From the NCBI RefSeq assembly GCF_036456085.1, contig NZ_CP138632.1:186001-250000 (forward strand): a DNA stretch of 64,000 bases, read 5' to 3'. This stretch comes from Veillonella parvula. Its GTDB lineage: Bacteria; Bacillota; Negativicutes; Veillonellales; Veillonellaceae. This document shows, piece after piece, positions 20,405-27,766 of the stretch (its first letter is position 1; every line of letters begins with the position of its first letter). The notes beneath the pieces were generated by a model, which saw only the letters and a program-made list of their open reading frames with translations, ran no database searches and was not told the origin of the DNA. The position numbers and the translations under genes are program-made.

Positions 20405-20968
20405 ATGGATACAAAAAAAATAGAATCGCTTATATATCAGTTGTTAGAAGCATTAGGTGAGGATCCTAATCGGGACGGTTTGTTAGAAACACCGAAACGG
20501 GTGGCTCAAATGATGGAAGAGGTATATGAAGGCATTCAGTATACAAACGCTGAGATTGCAGAAATGTATGGTAAGACCTTCGCTGTAGATACAAATCAAA
20601 TGGTAGTAGTAAAGGATATTACTTGCTTCTCTCATTGTGAACATCATATGGCATTGATGTATGATATGAGTATCAGTATTGGGTACATTCCAAAAGGTCG
20701 TGTCATAGGTTTATCTAAGATTCCCCGCATAGCTGAAATGTGCTGCAAGCGTTTACAACTACAAGAAAAAATTGGTGAAGATATTGCGGAAGTAATTTCC
20801 TTAGCGACAGGGTCTGATGATGTTATTGTGCACATTACATCGTCTCACAGCTGCATGAGTGCACGAGGTATTAAATCTACAGATAGCCAAACGACTACAC
20901 TAACTACTAAAGGCGTATTTAACGAAGATCATATGATTCACCGTTTTATGCTAATGAAACAGTCTTAA
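20405..20968 (+). CDS. folE: GTP cyclohydrolase I FolE
   Basis: Converts GTP to dihydroneopterin triphosphate, the shared precursor of folate and of the QueD substrate, which explains its place after queD-queE. Zinc ligands lie in CFSHCEHHMAL (near residue 78) and in HSCMSARG near residue 150. The length of 187 residues is normal. The start has an AAAGGGG ribosome site. An 81-base gap with a TATGAT box near 20363 could hold a separate promoter. Confidence 0.97.
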   Translation: MDTKKIESLIYQLLEALGEDPNRDGLLETPKRVAQMMEEVYEGIQYTNAEIAEMYGKTFAVDTNQMVVVKDITCFSHCEHHMALMYDMSISIGYIPKGRVIGLSKIPRIAEMCCKRLQLQEKIGEDIAEVISLATGSDDVIVHITSSHSCMSARGIKSTDSQTTTLTTKGVFNEDHMIHRFMLMKQS

Positions 20969-20981
20969 GATTTGAGTTGCC

Positions 20982-21011
20982 TTGACTAAATGATAGTCTA
21001 TTCGGTATAAT
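20982..21011 (+). promoter_or_regulatory. Promoter of the tRNA gene
   Basis: TTGACT (20982-20987) and a perfect TATAAT (21006-21011) are 18 bases apart; the tRNA begins 23 bases after the -10 box. Confidence 0.7.
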
Positions 21012-21033
21012 TAATAAGCTAGAAACTAACTGA

Positions 21034-21108
21034 GGGCCTATAGCTCAGGGGTAGAGCAACCGGCTCATAACCGGTCGGTCCCTGGTTCGAACCCAGGTGG
21101 GCCCACCA
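21034..21108 (+). tRNA. tRNA with CAT anticodon (Ile2 or elongator Met); prophage attachment site
   Basis: A complete cloverleaf with acceptor arms GGGCCTA/TGGGCCC, anticodon stem ACCGG/CCGGT around loop CTCATAA, T arm CCTGG-TTCGAAC-CCAGG and an encoded CCA end. CAT is read as Met, or as Ile (AUA) after lysidine modification. Base pairs C4-G69 and C5-G68, known recognition elements for TilS in E. coli, favour tRNA-Ile2, but this is not certain. The prophage begins directly after the CCA end, and the natural terminator of the gene appears to lie beyond the prophage at 57798. Confidence 0.95.
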
Positions 21109-22585
21109 ATACTTTGAAATGCGAACCACCCTCGCACTGGTCGTTAAATTCTGGCAATTCGTTTTTATAATTGAAGATAATTTCAACCCTATCATTATAG
21201 ATAGTTACGCTTTTGATAAACGTATCAAGAATACGTGAGCGGCCTGTCTTAGTGGTAGGGTTTTCTGTTGCCATTCTTTCGAGAAAATACTCTATATGAT
21301 CCGCAGTAAATTTAATAGGTGTAATAGCGCTCTCATGGTTCGCTTTTTGCTCTAATAGGTCTTGACGTTCATTTTCGAGGCTTTCTATTTCTGATTTAAG
21401 CCTATCAGTAATAAAACCTTGCTTAATTGCCGTCATGCAATTATCTAATTCTGTATCTATAGCCTTAATTTTATTATTTATGCCATGTATGGCCGTTTTA
21501 GCCTCTTGGGTAACATTACTATAGCCAGACATTACTAAATGGGCTATACGCTCGATAATTTGAGGCTCATTTAAGATGTTTAGTGTTTTATTAATCACCA
21601 AGTCCTCGAGTTCATCACGGCGGATATTTGGCGCTGTACAAGTGTGATATTTTCTTCTATTAGTGCATACGTAATAATGGTGCTTTTCGCCATTTCTTGA
21701 TGTAGCTGTAGAGCCTACATAGTGGCCGCCACATTCGCCACAAATGAGCTTGCCACATAAGCTATACATTTCAGAGCGGCGGCCTTTATTTCTAATTCTA
21801 TTAGGCATAATCTTTTGAACCTCGTCGAATATTTTTCTTGAGATAATAGGCGGTATTGAGTCCTCAATACGAATATCACCCCATGAGTACACGCCTATAT
21901 ATTTCTCATTAGACAGAATATTCTTAATCACGCTAGGGGAAATCTTGCGGCCTCGCTTAGTTGTGTAGCCTTTACCGTGTAAAATATTTGAAATTTTAGC
22001 CATAGAATGCTGTTTTAGGTATAAGTCATATATTAATCTTACCGCCTTAGCCTCGTGAGTATTCACGGCTAAATGGTGGCTTTCTGTTAGGTCGTAGCCG
22101 AGAGGAATAGCAGCACCGTTCATTTTGCCTTTAAGTGCGTTTTCAGTCATGCCACGTTTAACCTTTTGGGATAGCTCAACGCTGTAATATTCCGCCATAC
22201 CCTCGAGCATGCTTTCTAAAATAATACCAGCAGGCTCATTGGTGATATGTTCCTTGGCGCTTAATACTCTCACCCCATTACGGCGTAATATGCCCTTGTA
22301 TTTGGCGCTATCCTCACGGCTACGGCTGAACCTATCGAGCTGGTACACTATGACATAATTAAATGATTGATTGGCACTATCACGGATCATTTGCAAGAAC
22401 TCTGGGCGGTTATCAGTGCGAGCTGAGAGAGCTCTATCTGTATATATTTTAGTAATCAATATACCCTCACGCTGAGCGTACTCTGTACATTCTCTTATTT
22501 GCCCCTCGATTGACTCATCTCTTTGTTTATCGCTTGAATATCTGGCGTATATAACCCCTGTTTGTAAATCTTTTGTATTTGTCAT
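21065..22585 (-). CDS. Large serine recombinase (integrase)
   Basis: Catalyses prophage integration and excision. The N-terminal resolvase domain has YARYSSDKQ with catalytic Ser17, and LDRFSRSREDSAKY. A recombinase domain and a zinc ribbon follow (LCGKLICGECGGHYVG ... YVCTNRRKYHTC, residues about 280-320), then a coiled coil. The 506 residues are normal for the family. The gene runs across attL: its last 13 codons (VGPPGFEPGTDRL) are antisense tRNA and its TGA stop complements the anticodon. In the circular phage the same frame would read other sequence. The start uses the phage-wide AAAGGAATATCACACA leader. Site-specific serine integrases at tRNA genes are uncommon. Confidence 0.95.
   Translation of the reverse strand: MTNTKDLQTGVIYARYSSDKQRDESIEGQIRECTEYAQREGILITKIYTDRALSARTDNRPEFLQMIRDSANQSFNYVIVYQLDRFSRSREDSAKYKGILRRNGVRVLSAKEHITNEPAGIILESMLEGMAEYYSVELSQKVKRGMTENALKGKMNGAAIPLGYDLTESHHLAVNTHEAKAVRLIYDLYLKQHSMAKISNILHGKGYTTKRGRKISPSVIKNILSNEKYIGVYSWGDIRIEDSIPPIISRKIFDEVQKIMPNRIRNKGRRSEMYSLCGKLICGECGGHYVGSTATSRNGEKHHYYVCTNRRKYHTCTAPNIRRDELEDLVINKTLNILNEPQIIERIAHLVMSGYSNVTQEAKTAIHGINNKIKAIDTELDNCMTAIKQGFITDRLKSEIESLENERQDLLEQKANHESAITPIKFTADHIEYFLERMATENPTTKTGRSRILDTFIKSVTIYNDRVEIIFNYKNELPEFNDQCEGGSHFKVLVGPPGFEPGTDRL
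21101..21129. other. Prophage left attachment site attL
   Basis: The core GCCCACCA (21101-21108, the tRNA 3' end) is shared with 57775-57782. Inside the prophage the arm GCGAACCAC (21121-21129) lies 12 bases from the core. At the right end its reverse complement GTGGTTCGC (57751-57759) lies 15 bases from the core. Joined as attP these give a 53-base site with symmetric arms, a size normal for a large serine integrase. Confidence 0.7.
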
Positions 22586-22676
22586 TGTGTGATATTCCTT
22601 TCAATGGTATAATCTTATCAAGAAGTAAAGATGTGCTAACCATGACCGCCGAAGTTTATGCTCGGCGGTTTTTGGC
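22585..22676 (+). ncRNA. Putative short RNA divergent from the integrase
   Basis: A promoter (TTGTGT 22585-22590, 17 bases, perfect TATAAT 22608-22613) points away from the integrase gene. It is followed within 60 bases by an 8-bp hairpin (ACCGCCGA 22645-22652 / TCGGCGGT 22662-22669) and a run of five T. The predicted transcript is about 55 bases. The -35 box coincides with the antisense of the integrase ribosome-site leader, so part of this signal may be chance. Confidence 0.35.
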
Positions 22677-22691
22677 TTTTAGGTATAAATA

Positions 22692-22718
22692 AAGCCCCTT
22701 GATAGGGGCTCTTTTTTA
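22692..22718. terminator. Bidirectional terminator
   Basis: AGCCCC (22693-22698) and GGGGCT (22705-22710) are flanked by T-rich tracts on both strands. It ends the leftward secreted-protein transcript and could stop rightward readthrough. Confidence 0.65.
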
Positions 22719-23189
22719 TTTCTTGCCTTTATATTTAGCTTGCGCCTCGGCCATTTTGCCGCTTTGCACAGCAAAATTATAAGCATATACAGCTGTTTTG
22801 TATTCGTCTGAACCCTCAATAATAGGCACTATAGGCGTAGGCTGTGCGCTGCCACTCACGACATAATCAGAATTTCTCGAGAAATTTGTAACCCTATCCA
22901 CTCGATATAATACAGATATAGGCTTTCCTGTTCCGTGCGGATCTAATGTATAGTAAAAGTGGTTCAATTTCCATGTAATATATGGCTTTTCTGGGTTATC
23001 TATTTGAGTGTACAGCAATATTTCAACGCTGCCGCCGTCATAATTCTTTATATCTAAATCAGCTCTTACGCTAACATTTACGCCTTTCTCGGTTGTATAT
23101 GCTGGTACAAATGGCGCCGCTGGGTTGATAGCAACGGCAGAAAATGACATGCTAGCTAATAGGCAAGCAACAATAACTAACTTTTTCAT
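22716..23189 (-). CDS. Secreted protein of unknown function in the lysogeny block
   Basis: 157 residues with a clear Sec signal peptide (MKKLVIVACLLASMSFSAVA, cleavage after residue 20). The mature part has no membrane segment and no recognised domain; it contains a beta-rich middle (VEILLYTQIDNPEKPYITW) and a Lys/Ala-rich C-terminus. It lies between the repressor and the integrase in the same direction, the usual place for genes expressed in the lysogen. A surface or periplasmic role such as superinfection exclusion or lysogenic conversion is a guess from location only. Confidence 0.7.
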   Translation of the reverse strand: MKKLVIVACLLASMSFSAVAINPAAPFVPAYTTEKGVNVSVRADLDIKNYDGGSVEILLYTQIDNPEKPYITWKLNHFYYTLDPHGTGKPISVLYRVDRVTNFSRNSDYVVSGSAQPTPIVPIIEGSDEYKTAVYAYNFAVQSGKMAEAQAKYKGKK

Positions 23190-23216
23190 AATACATAACT
23201 CCCCTTAATGTTCCCT

Positions 23217-23729
23217 TTACTTAGTTTTTAAAAACGCCTCTATAAGCGCTTTTATAGTTGTGCGTTCCTCAGCTGTAATGATGTGTTTATCATATGACAA
23301 TACATTATCCTTTTCGAGTACCGCTTTTAAATTAACCCCCTCAGCGTTCTCTATGCTCATTAGCGTAGAGGGCGCTTTTTTTATTTCTGGTAACTCTAAA
23401 TTATGGATCACATCTTTTTTGAGCGCACATGCGACGTATAAATCATCGACAGCCTCATCATCATATAACGTGAAATCAATATCAATACCACATTGATGAA
23501 TAAAGTCTATCTTTTGCTGACGCATTATGTCGTAATCGTCAACCTCGCCAGTTAAATAATACAACGATACCCCTAAATAATTGGCCAACTTTTGCAACTT
23601 ATCTATTTTTGGCGTGTATTCTTTCTTTTTCCATGCTGCGAGGGTAGACCTAGACACGCCAGTAGCCTTTGCTACTTTGTATGCGGTCAGCCCTTTTTCT
23701 TGCAACAAATTATTAAATCTTTCGTACAT
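23217..23729 (-). CDS. Phage repressor, XRE-type HTH (CI-like)
   Basis: An N-terminal HTH of the XRE class (KGLTAYKVAKATGVSRSTLA, then AAWKKKEYTPKIDKLQKLA) is followed by about 100 residues of unrecognised C-terminal domain ending AERTTIKALIEAFLKTK. It lacks the LexA/S24 Ser-Lys protease motif, so induction would not be by RecA-stimulated self-cleavage; the antirepressor encoded nearby is a more likely trigger. It is divergent from the Cro-like gene across an operator region. Confidence 0.88.
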   Translation of the reverse strand: MYERFNNLLQEKGLTAYKVAKATGVSRSTLAAWKKKEYTPKIDKLQKLANYLGVSLYYLTGEVDDYDIMRQQKIDFIHQCGIDIDFTLYDDEAVDDLYVACALKKDVIHNLELPEIKKAPSTLMSIENAEGVNLKAVLEKDNVLSYDKHIITAEERTTIKALIEAFLKTK

Positions 23730-23754
23730 TTTTCTGACCTTACTTTATAAAATA

Positions 23755-23870
23755 GTTAAGAAAGATTTACGAAAAGTTTACTAGGTACGTTCAGTTTTCT
23801 GTGCTATTATATAGCCATAGGGAACGTTAAGAAAACTTGACGTAATAGAAATTAATTAATATTTCTTAAC
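23755..23870. promoter_or_regulatory. Lysogeny switch: divergent promoters and three operator copies
   Basis: The 9-mer GTTAAGAAA occurs at 23755-23763 and 23826-23834 and inverted (TTTCTTAAC) at 23862-23870. A rightward promoter fits TTGACG (23837-23842), 17 bases, TATTTC (23860-23865), so the third copy covers its -10. A leftward promoter fits TTTCTT (23834-23829) and perfect TATAAT (23811-23806), so the middle copy covers its -35. This arrangement suits repressor/Cro competition; the binding itself is inferred. Confidence 0.6.
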
Positions 23871-23900
23871 TAATTTTATCACATAGAAAGGGGTGAGGCA

Positions 23901-24086
23901 ATGGAATATAAAAAAATCGAGGTTCTCTTAACAAAGAACGGCGTAACAGCTTATCGAATGTGCAAAGATTTAGGCTTGCATACATCATCTGTTACAGCGT
24001 GGCGCAAAGGCGATTATAAGCCAAGCGTTACAACCCTTAAAAAAATCGCTGATTATTTTGGCGTAACAGTTGATTACTTTTTATAG
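23901..24086 (+). CDS. Cro-like HTH protein
   Basis: 61 residues that are almost entirely one XRE-type HTH (GVTAYRMCKDLGLHTSSVTAW ends the recognition helix). The N-terminal part closely parallels the repressor HTH, as expected for a Cro partner using the same operators. It is the first rightward gene, with ribosome site AAAGGGGTGAGG. Confidence 0.88.
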   Translation: MEYKKIEVLLTKNGVTAYRMCKDLGLHTSSVTAWRKGDYKPSVTTLKKIADYFGVTVDYFL

Positions 24087-24102
24087 AAAGGAACATCACA
24101 CA

Positions 24103-24840
24103 ATGAACCTAATTCCAATCAACGTGAGCAAGAACGATGAGCAATATGTAAGTGGTAGAACGCTGCATATGTTCCTAGAAATTAAAACGCCCTACACTCA
24201 ATGGTTTGAGCGCATGTGTGATTATGGTTTTACTGAAAATCTTGATTATGTAGGTTTATCACAAAAATGTGAAAAACCTCTAGGCGGTAGACCTCAACAA
24301 GATCATAACTTAACCATTGAAATGGCGAAACAGCTTTGTATGCTGGCGAGAAATGATAAGGGCCGAGAGGCTCGAGAGTATTTTATCGCAGTAGAGAAAG
24401 ACTGGAACAGCCCAGAAAAAGTAATGAGCCGAGCTTTAAAGATTGCCAATAACGTAATCAATGAGCAAAAAGTGCTTATTGCACAACAAGAGCAACAAAT
24501 CGCAGAATTTAAGCCAATTCGTGATTATGTAGATGAAATCTTGAGCAGTACTAGCACGCTAACCACTACACAGGTGGCTGCTGACTATGACCTTACGGCT
24601 CGAGCTTTAAATAACATTTTACATGAGGAAAAGATACAGCGAAAAGTGGGCGATCAATGGATATTGTACAAATCTGAAATGGGCAAAGGCTACACAAAAT
24701 CTGAAACATTTACTTTTACACGAAATGACGGCCGACTTGATAGCAAAATTCAAACGAAATGGACTCAAAAAGGCCGCTTGCGTATTCACGAAATTCTCAC
24801 AGCTCGAGGCATTGAGGCTGTATGTAAGGACGTGATGTAA
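24103..24840 (+). CDS. Phage antirepressor (AntA/AntB and KilA-C domains)
   Basis: The N-terminal AntA/AntB domain (VSGRTLHMFLEIKTPYTQWF; LTIEMAKQLCMLARND) covers about residues 10-105. After a coiled stretch, a C-terminal KilA-C/ANT domain (TTTQVAADYDLTARALNNIL to the end) has the winged-helix look of phage antirepressors. It probably binds and inactivates the repressor to start lytic growth. The ATG at 24103 follows the GAAAGGAACATCACACA leader and is preferred to an upstream in-frame ATG at 24070 lying inside the Cro-like gene. Confidence 0.87.
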   Translation: MNLIPINVSKNDEQYVSGRTLHMFLEIKTPYTQWFERMCDYGFTENLDYVGLSQKCEKPLGGRPQQDHNLTIEMAKQLCMLARNDKGREAREYFIAVEKDWNSPEKVMSRALKIANNVINEQKVLIAQQEQQIAEFKPIRDYVDEILSSTSTLTTTQVAADYDLTARALNNILHEEKIQRKVGDQWILYKSEMGKGYTKSETFTFTRNDGRLDSKIQTKWTQKGRLRIHEILTARGIEAVCKDVM

Positions 24841-25016
24841 TGACGCTACTCATTGATGAAATACACAATTTTTACAGTAACCCTCAAAACCTAGCAGCGT
24901 TTAAGGAATGGAGAAAGAAGAAATATGAAAACAAGAACACAACAACTAAAGAAAGCTCACAAATTAATGGGCTGGGTGTACGGCGACATTCTAAGCCAGC
25001 TGGTATATCACTTTAA
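24840..25016 (+). CDS. Small phage protein, unknown
   Basis: 58 residues, beginning on the last base of the antirepressor stop (TAATG). It is Lys/Asn/Thr-rich (FKEWRKKKYENKNTTTKES) with no recognised domain. Translation is probably coupled to the antirepressor. Its 3' half overlaps another small frame at 24925, so only one of the two may be a real gene. Confidence 0.45.
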   Translation: MTLLIDEIHNFYSNPQNLAAFKEWRKKKYENKNTTTKESSQINGLGVRRHSKPAGISL

Positions 25017-25029
25017 AGAAAGGAAATAG
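24925..25029 (+). CDS. Small phage protein of 34 residues, unknown
   Basis: A basic 34-residue frame (start MKTRTQQLKKAHKLMGW, aromatic C-terminal half) preceded by GGAGAAAGAAGAA. It overlaps the 58-residue frame in another phase. The amphipathic look and good ribosome site make it at least as likely as its neighbour. Confidence 0.4.
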   Translation: MKTRTQQLKKAHKLMGWVYGDILSQLVYHFKERK

Positions 25030-25033
25030 AAAC

Positions 25034-25207
25034 ATGATGACTCAACAATTAAAAGCAAAACACAGAAAGCCAATGAGAGCCAAACGGCTAGGGCGTAATG
25101 ATGAGCCTACATCGTTACAAATGGCACTATTCACTTTCTTAACATTGGGTTTTTTCTTTGCCACTGCTTACTGGTGGTGTACAGGTGAGGCGCTAATTAA
25201 ATGGTAG
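25034..25207 (+). CDS. Small membrane protein, unknown
   Basis: 57 residues: a basic N-terminus (KAKHRKPMRAKRLGR) and a single hydrophobic helix (MALFTFLTLGFFFATAYWWC). The positive N-terminus predicts an N-in orientation. Ribosome site AAAGAAAGGAAA lies upstream. Function unknown. Confidence 0.55.
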   Translation: MMTQQLKAKHRKPMRAKRLGRNDEPTSLQMALFTFLTLGFFFATAYWWCTGEALIKW

Positions 25208-25217
25208 ATCTAAGTAT

Positions 25218-25252
25218 AAAAAAAGAGCCATTCACCAAAGGCGAACGGCCCT
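25218..25252 (-). terminator. Leftward terminator in the rightward early operon
   Basis: Read leftward, GCCGTTCGCC and GGTGAATGGC form a 10-bp stem (two G-U pairs) followed by seven T. Read rightward the same stem has A-C mismatches and no T run. It would stop antisense transcripts, although no leftward gene is visible here. Confidence 0.55.
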
Positions 25253-25332
25253 ATATTCCAATCAATTAAGAAAGGAACATCACACAACATTATTATATCT
25301 TATTTACTAACAAAAAGAAAGGACATCACACA

Positions 25333-26262
25333 ATGTACAAGAAAATCTTTGACTCCAAGAACGCTACTCGAGAAGAGTGGCTAAAAATCAGAAAGTTAGG
25401 CCTTGGTGGCTCTGATATGAGCGCCGTGCTAGGCGTCAATCAATGGCGCAGCCCTCTTGATGTGTGGCTCGACAAAACAAGCGACACAGTAGAGGAGAAA
25501 GAGAGCGAGCCAATGTATTGGGGTACTATCCTCGAGGATATTGTAGCCCAAGAGTTCGCAAAGCGTACTGGCTACAAGGTACGCAACAATAATTTCACAT
25601 TGCAATCAGTAGAGTACCCTTATCTCTTGGCTAATATTGATAGGGAAATCGTCGGCCTTGACGCAGGGCTCGAATGCAAAACAGCGAACGCATTCAAGGC
25701 TGATGAGTGGCAAGGTGATAGTGTGCCAGATGCCTATTATGTGCAATGCCAGCACTACATGGCGGTAACTGGCAAGGCGAGCTGGTGGATAGCTTGCCTA
25801 GTAGGTGGAAATACGTTCTACTACAAAGAAATTAAGCGGAATGACGAAGTCATTCAAGCGATTATTGATACTGGGGCGGAATTCTGGCGGTTAGTGGAAA
25901 CTAAAACCATGCCAGCGCCAGACAACAGCAAAGCTTGCAGCGAGGCTCTGAAAAAACTATATCAACACAGCAATGGCAAAGCTATAGAGCTGCCTGCTGA
26001 ATATGGTAACGCTGTTATTGATTATCTGAAAATTAAAGACCAGCTCGCAGAGCTAGAAAGCAAAAAAAGAGGCATTGAAAACCTCTTAAAAGACGCTCTA
26101 GGCGAAAACGAGAAAGGCTCTTGCGGCGAGCATTATGTGAGCTGGAAATCGAGCAAGCCTCGAGAGACTTTTGATAGTAAGAAATTTAAGAGCGATCACC
26201 CAGAAATGTATACAAATTACATCAAGCAGGGTGAGCCTAGTCGTAGATTTGAGGTGAAATGA
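25333..26262 (+). CDS. YqaJ-like viral recombinase exonuclease
   Basis: Lambda-exonuclease-fold nuclease that resects double-stranded DNA for the RecT partner. LGLGGSDMSAVLGVNQWRSP opens the YqaJ domain, and the catalytic Asp/Glu-x-Lys signature is visible in IDREIVGLDAGLECKTA followed by YYVQCQHYMAVTG. At 309 residues it is of normal length. It is separated from recT by two short genes. The ATG follows the AAAGGACATCACACA leader. Confidence 0.9.
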   Translation: MYKKIFDSKNATREEWLKIRKLGLGGSDMSAVLGVNQWRSPLDVWLDKTSDTVEEKESEPMYWGTILEDIVAQEFAKRTGYKVRNNNFTLQSVEYPYLLANIDREIVGLDAGLECKTANAFKADEWQGDSVPDAYYVQCQHYMAVTGKASWWIACLVGGNTFYYKEIKRNDEVIQAIIDTGAEFWRLVETKTMPAPDNSKACSEALKKLYQHSNGKAIELPAEYGNAVIDYLKIKDQLAELESKKRGIENLLKDALGENEKGSCGEHYVSWKSSKPRETFDSKKFKSDHPEMYTNYIKQGEPSRRFEVK

Positions 26263-26420
26263 TGAAAACACATGATTTACGAAAGCTGCTCGAGGCGGTT
26301 CCTTACGATTTTGATATACATATTGAAACACCTGTAAATATCGCTAAATATACGGCAGAGGCTAAGGCTGTATACATCGATTTTGAAAATAAATTATTTG
26401 TAATAGGGGATAAAAAATAA
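26262..26420 (+). CDS. Small phage protein, unknown
   Basis: 52 residues (starts MKTHDLRKLLEAVPYDFDIH), overlapping the exonuclease stop as ATGA and ending in the TAATG of the next gene. The tight start/stop overlaps on both sides support translation. No domain recognised. Confidence 0.6.
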   Translation: MKTHDLRKLLEAVPYDFDIHIETPVNIAKYTAEAKAVYIDFENKLFVIGDKK

Positions 26421-26665
26421 TGGAAAACACAGAAAGCAAAGCAATCGAAACAGTAGAGCAAAAACCGAAAAGAAAACATTTACTTGCTGAAATTGCTCAA
26501 TTAAAAGAGCTTAACAAAAAATTAGAAAACGATCTCAAATATGAGGGTTATGCAGTTAATAGATACAAAGATGAAATCAATAGTTTAAAAGCTGAAATCG
26601 TATCTCTAAAAGCATATATCGCTGGTGTAAAAGGCGACGCATTCCCAGAAAGTGAGGATAAATAA
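26420..26665 (+). CDS. Small coiled-coil phage protein, unknown
   Basis: 81 residues, highly charged, with heptad-like Leu spacing from about residue 22 to 68 (LAEIAQLKELNKKLENDLK; EINSLKAEIVSLKAYI). It lies between the exonuclease and recT and may assist recombination, but this rests on position only. Confidence 0.65.
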   Translation: MENTESKAIETVEQKPKRKHLLAEIAQLKELNKKLENDLKYEGYAVNRYKDEINSLKAEIVSLKAYIAGVKGDAFPESEDK

Positions 26666-26667
26666 TA

Positions 26668-27528
26668 ATGGCAACCACAACAGGTATCGAGTTAAAGAAA
26701 AACAATATCACAGCCGCAAAAGAGGCTAAAACATTAAAAGGCATGCTTGAAAGCCAAGCATACAAGAAAAAATTCGAGGAAATGCTAGGCAAGAAAGCAG
26801 CTGGCTTTATGAGCAGCATTATTGCAGTTACAAATAATAATAATTACTTGATGAAAGCAGATCCTGCCACAGTCATTGGGGCAGCGGCACAGGCGGCTAT
26901 GTTGGATCTGCCAATCAATCAGTCTCTTGGGTTTGCCTATATCGTACCTTATAAAGGTGCTGCACAGTTCCAGCTTGGTTATAAAGGCTATATCCAACTT
27001 GCTCAACGCAGCGGCCAATATGTTGATATTGGGGCTAAAACAGTATATGAGGGCGAGCTCGAATACGAGAACCGCTTGCTTGATAAATTCCGATTTGGCG
27101 AACGGACAGGCGATAAAGTCATTGGCTATTTAGCGTATTTTCGCCTAACTAATGGCTTTGAGAAAATGCTGTTTATGACACTTGATGAAATGCAAGCGCA
27201 TGCCAAGAAATATAGTCAAAATTATAAGGGTGGTACTGATAAATGGGGCCTCGCTGACTTCAATGTCATGGCCGAAAAAACGGTACTCAAACGCCTGCTT
27301 TCCAAGTTCGGCCCTTTGAGCATTGAAAGCGTTCAAATGAGCCAAGCATTAAGTAATGACGGCGGCGTAATTAGCATGAACAAAAACGGTGATTTTGATG
27401 TCGATTTCAGCGGTGAAACCATTGACGCCGAATATGACGAGCCAACGGCAGAGCAAAGCGGCGACACTTACAACGTGGCAGGCGAGATTATTGACGCTAA
27501 CACAGGCGAGGTAGTAGGCCATGAATGA
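26668..27528 (+). CDS. recT: RecT single-strand annealing protein
   Basis: Anneals complementary strands produced by the YqaJ nuclease, giving the phage its own recombination system. The RecT core is clear: DPATVIGAAAQAAMLDLPIN, QFQLGYKGYIQLAQRSGQY and MAEKTVLKRLLSKFGPLS. The C-terminal 50 residues are acidic (DGGVISMNKNGDFDVDFSGE onward), as in many annealases that contact SSB. It overlaps the next gene by 8 bases. Confidence 0.93.
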   Translation: MATTTGIELKKNNITAAKEAKTLKGMLESQAYKKKFEEMLGKKAAGFMSSIIAVTNNNNYLMKADPATVIGAAAQAAMLDLPINQSLGFAYIVPYKGAAQFQLGYKGYIQLAQRSGQYVDIGAKTVYEGELEYENRLLDKFRFGERTGDKVIGYLAYFRLTNGFEKMLFMTLDEMQAHAKKYSQNYKGGTDKWGLADFNVMAEKTVLKRLLSKFGPLSIESVQMSQALSNDGGVISMNKNGDFDVDFSGETIDAEYDEPTAEQSGDTYNVAGEIIDANTGEVVGHE

Positions 27529-27754
27529 TAAAATGCTCGCTCAATTCGGCTCTGACTGGGTGAAAGTGAGGGATCATATCGCAGCATTAAAGCTGGCCGA
27601 TATTCCTTATACACCTACCTTTATGGTACGAGTTGAAAAGGAAACAGGCGTACAGGCTAACACTATAAAAAGTGTTTTAGATTACGGCCTACAAATTGGG
27701 CTGTATCGTAAGACGAATGATAGAGATATTATTACATTCGCACCTATTAGATAA
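27521..27754 (+). CDS. Small phage protein, unknown
   Basis: 77 residues, overlapping recT by 8 bases. The second half (VEKETGVQANTIKSVLDYGL) resembles a short winged-helix or HTH segment, but no family is recognised. Confidence 0.6.
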   Translation: MNDKMLAQFGSDWVKVRDHIAALKLADIPYTPTFMVRVEKETGVQANTIKSVLDYGLQIGLYRKTNDRDIITFAPIR

Positions 27755-27766
27755 GGAGTTTAAATA

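Noticed and set aside
21065-21105. Conserved peptide motif GPPGFEPG at the integrase C-terminus as a functional domain
   Set aside because: It is the translation of the antisense tRNA T arm, a well-known artefact of genes running into tRNAs.
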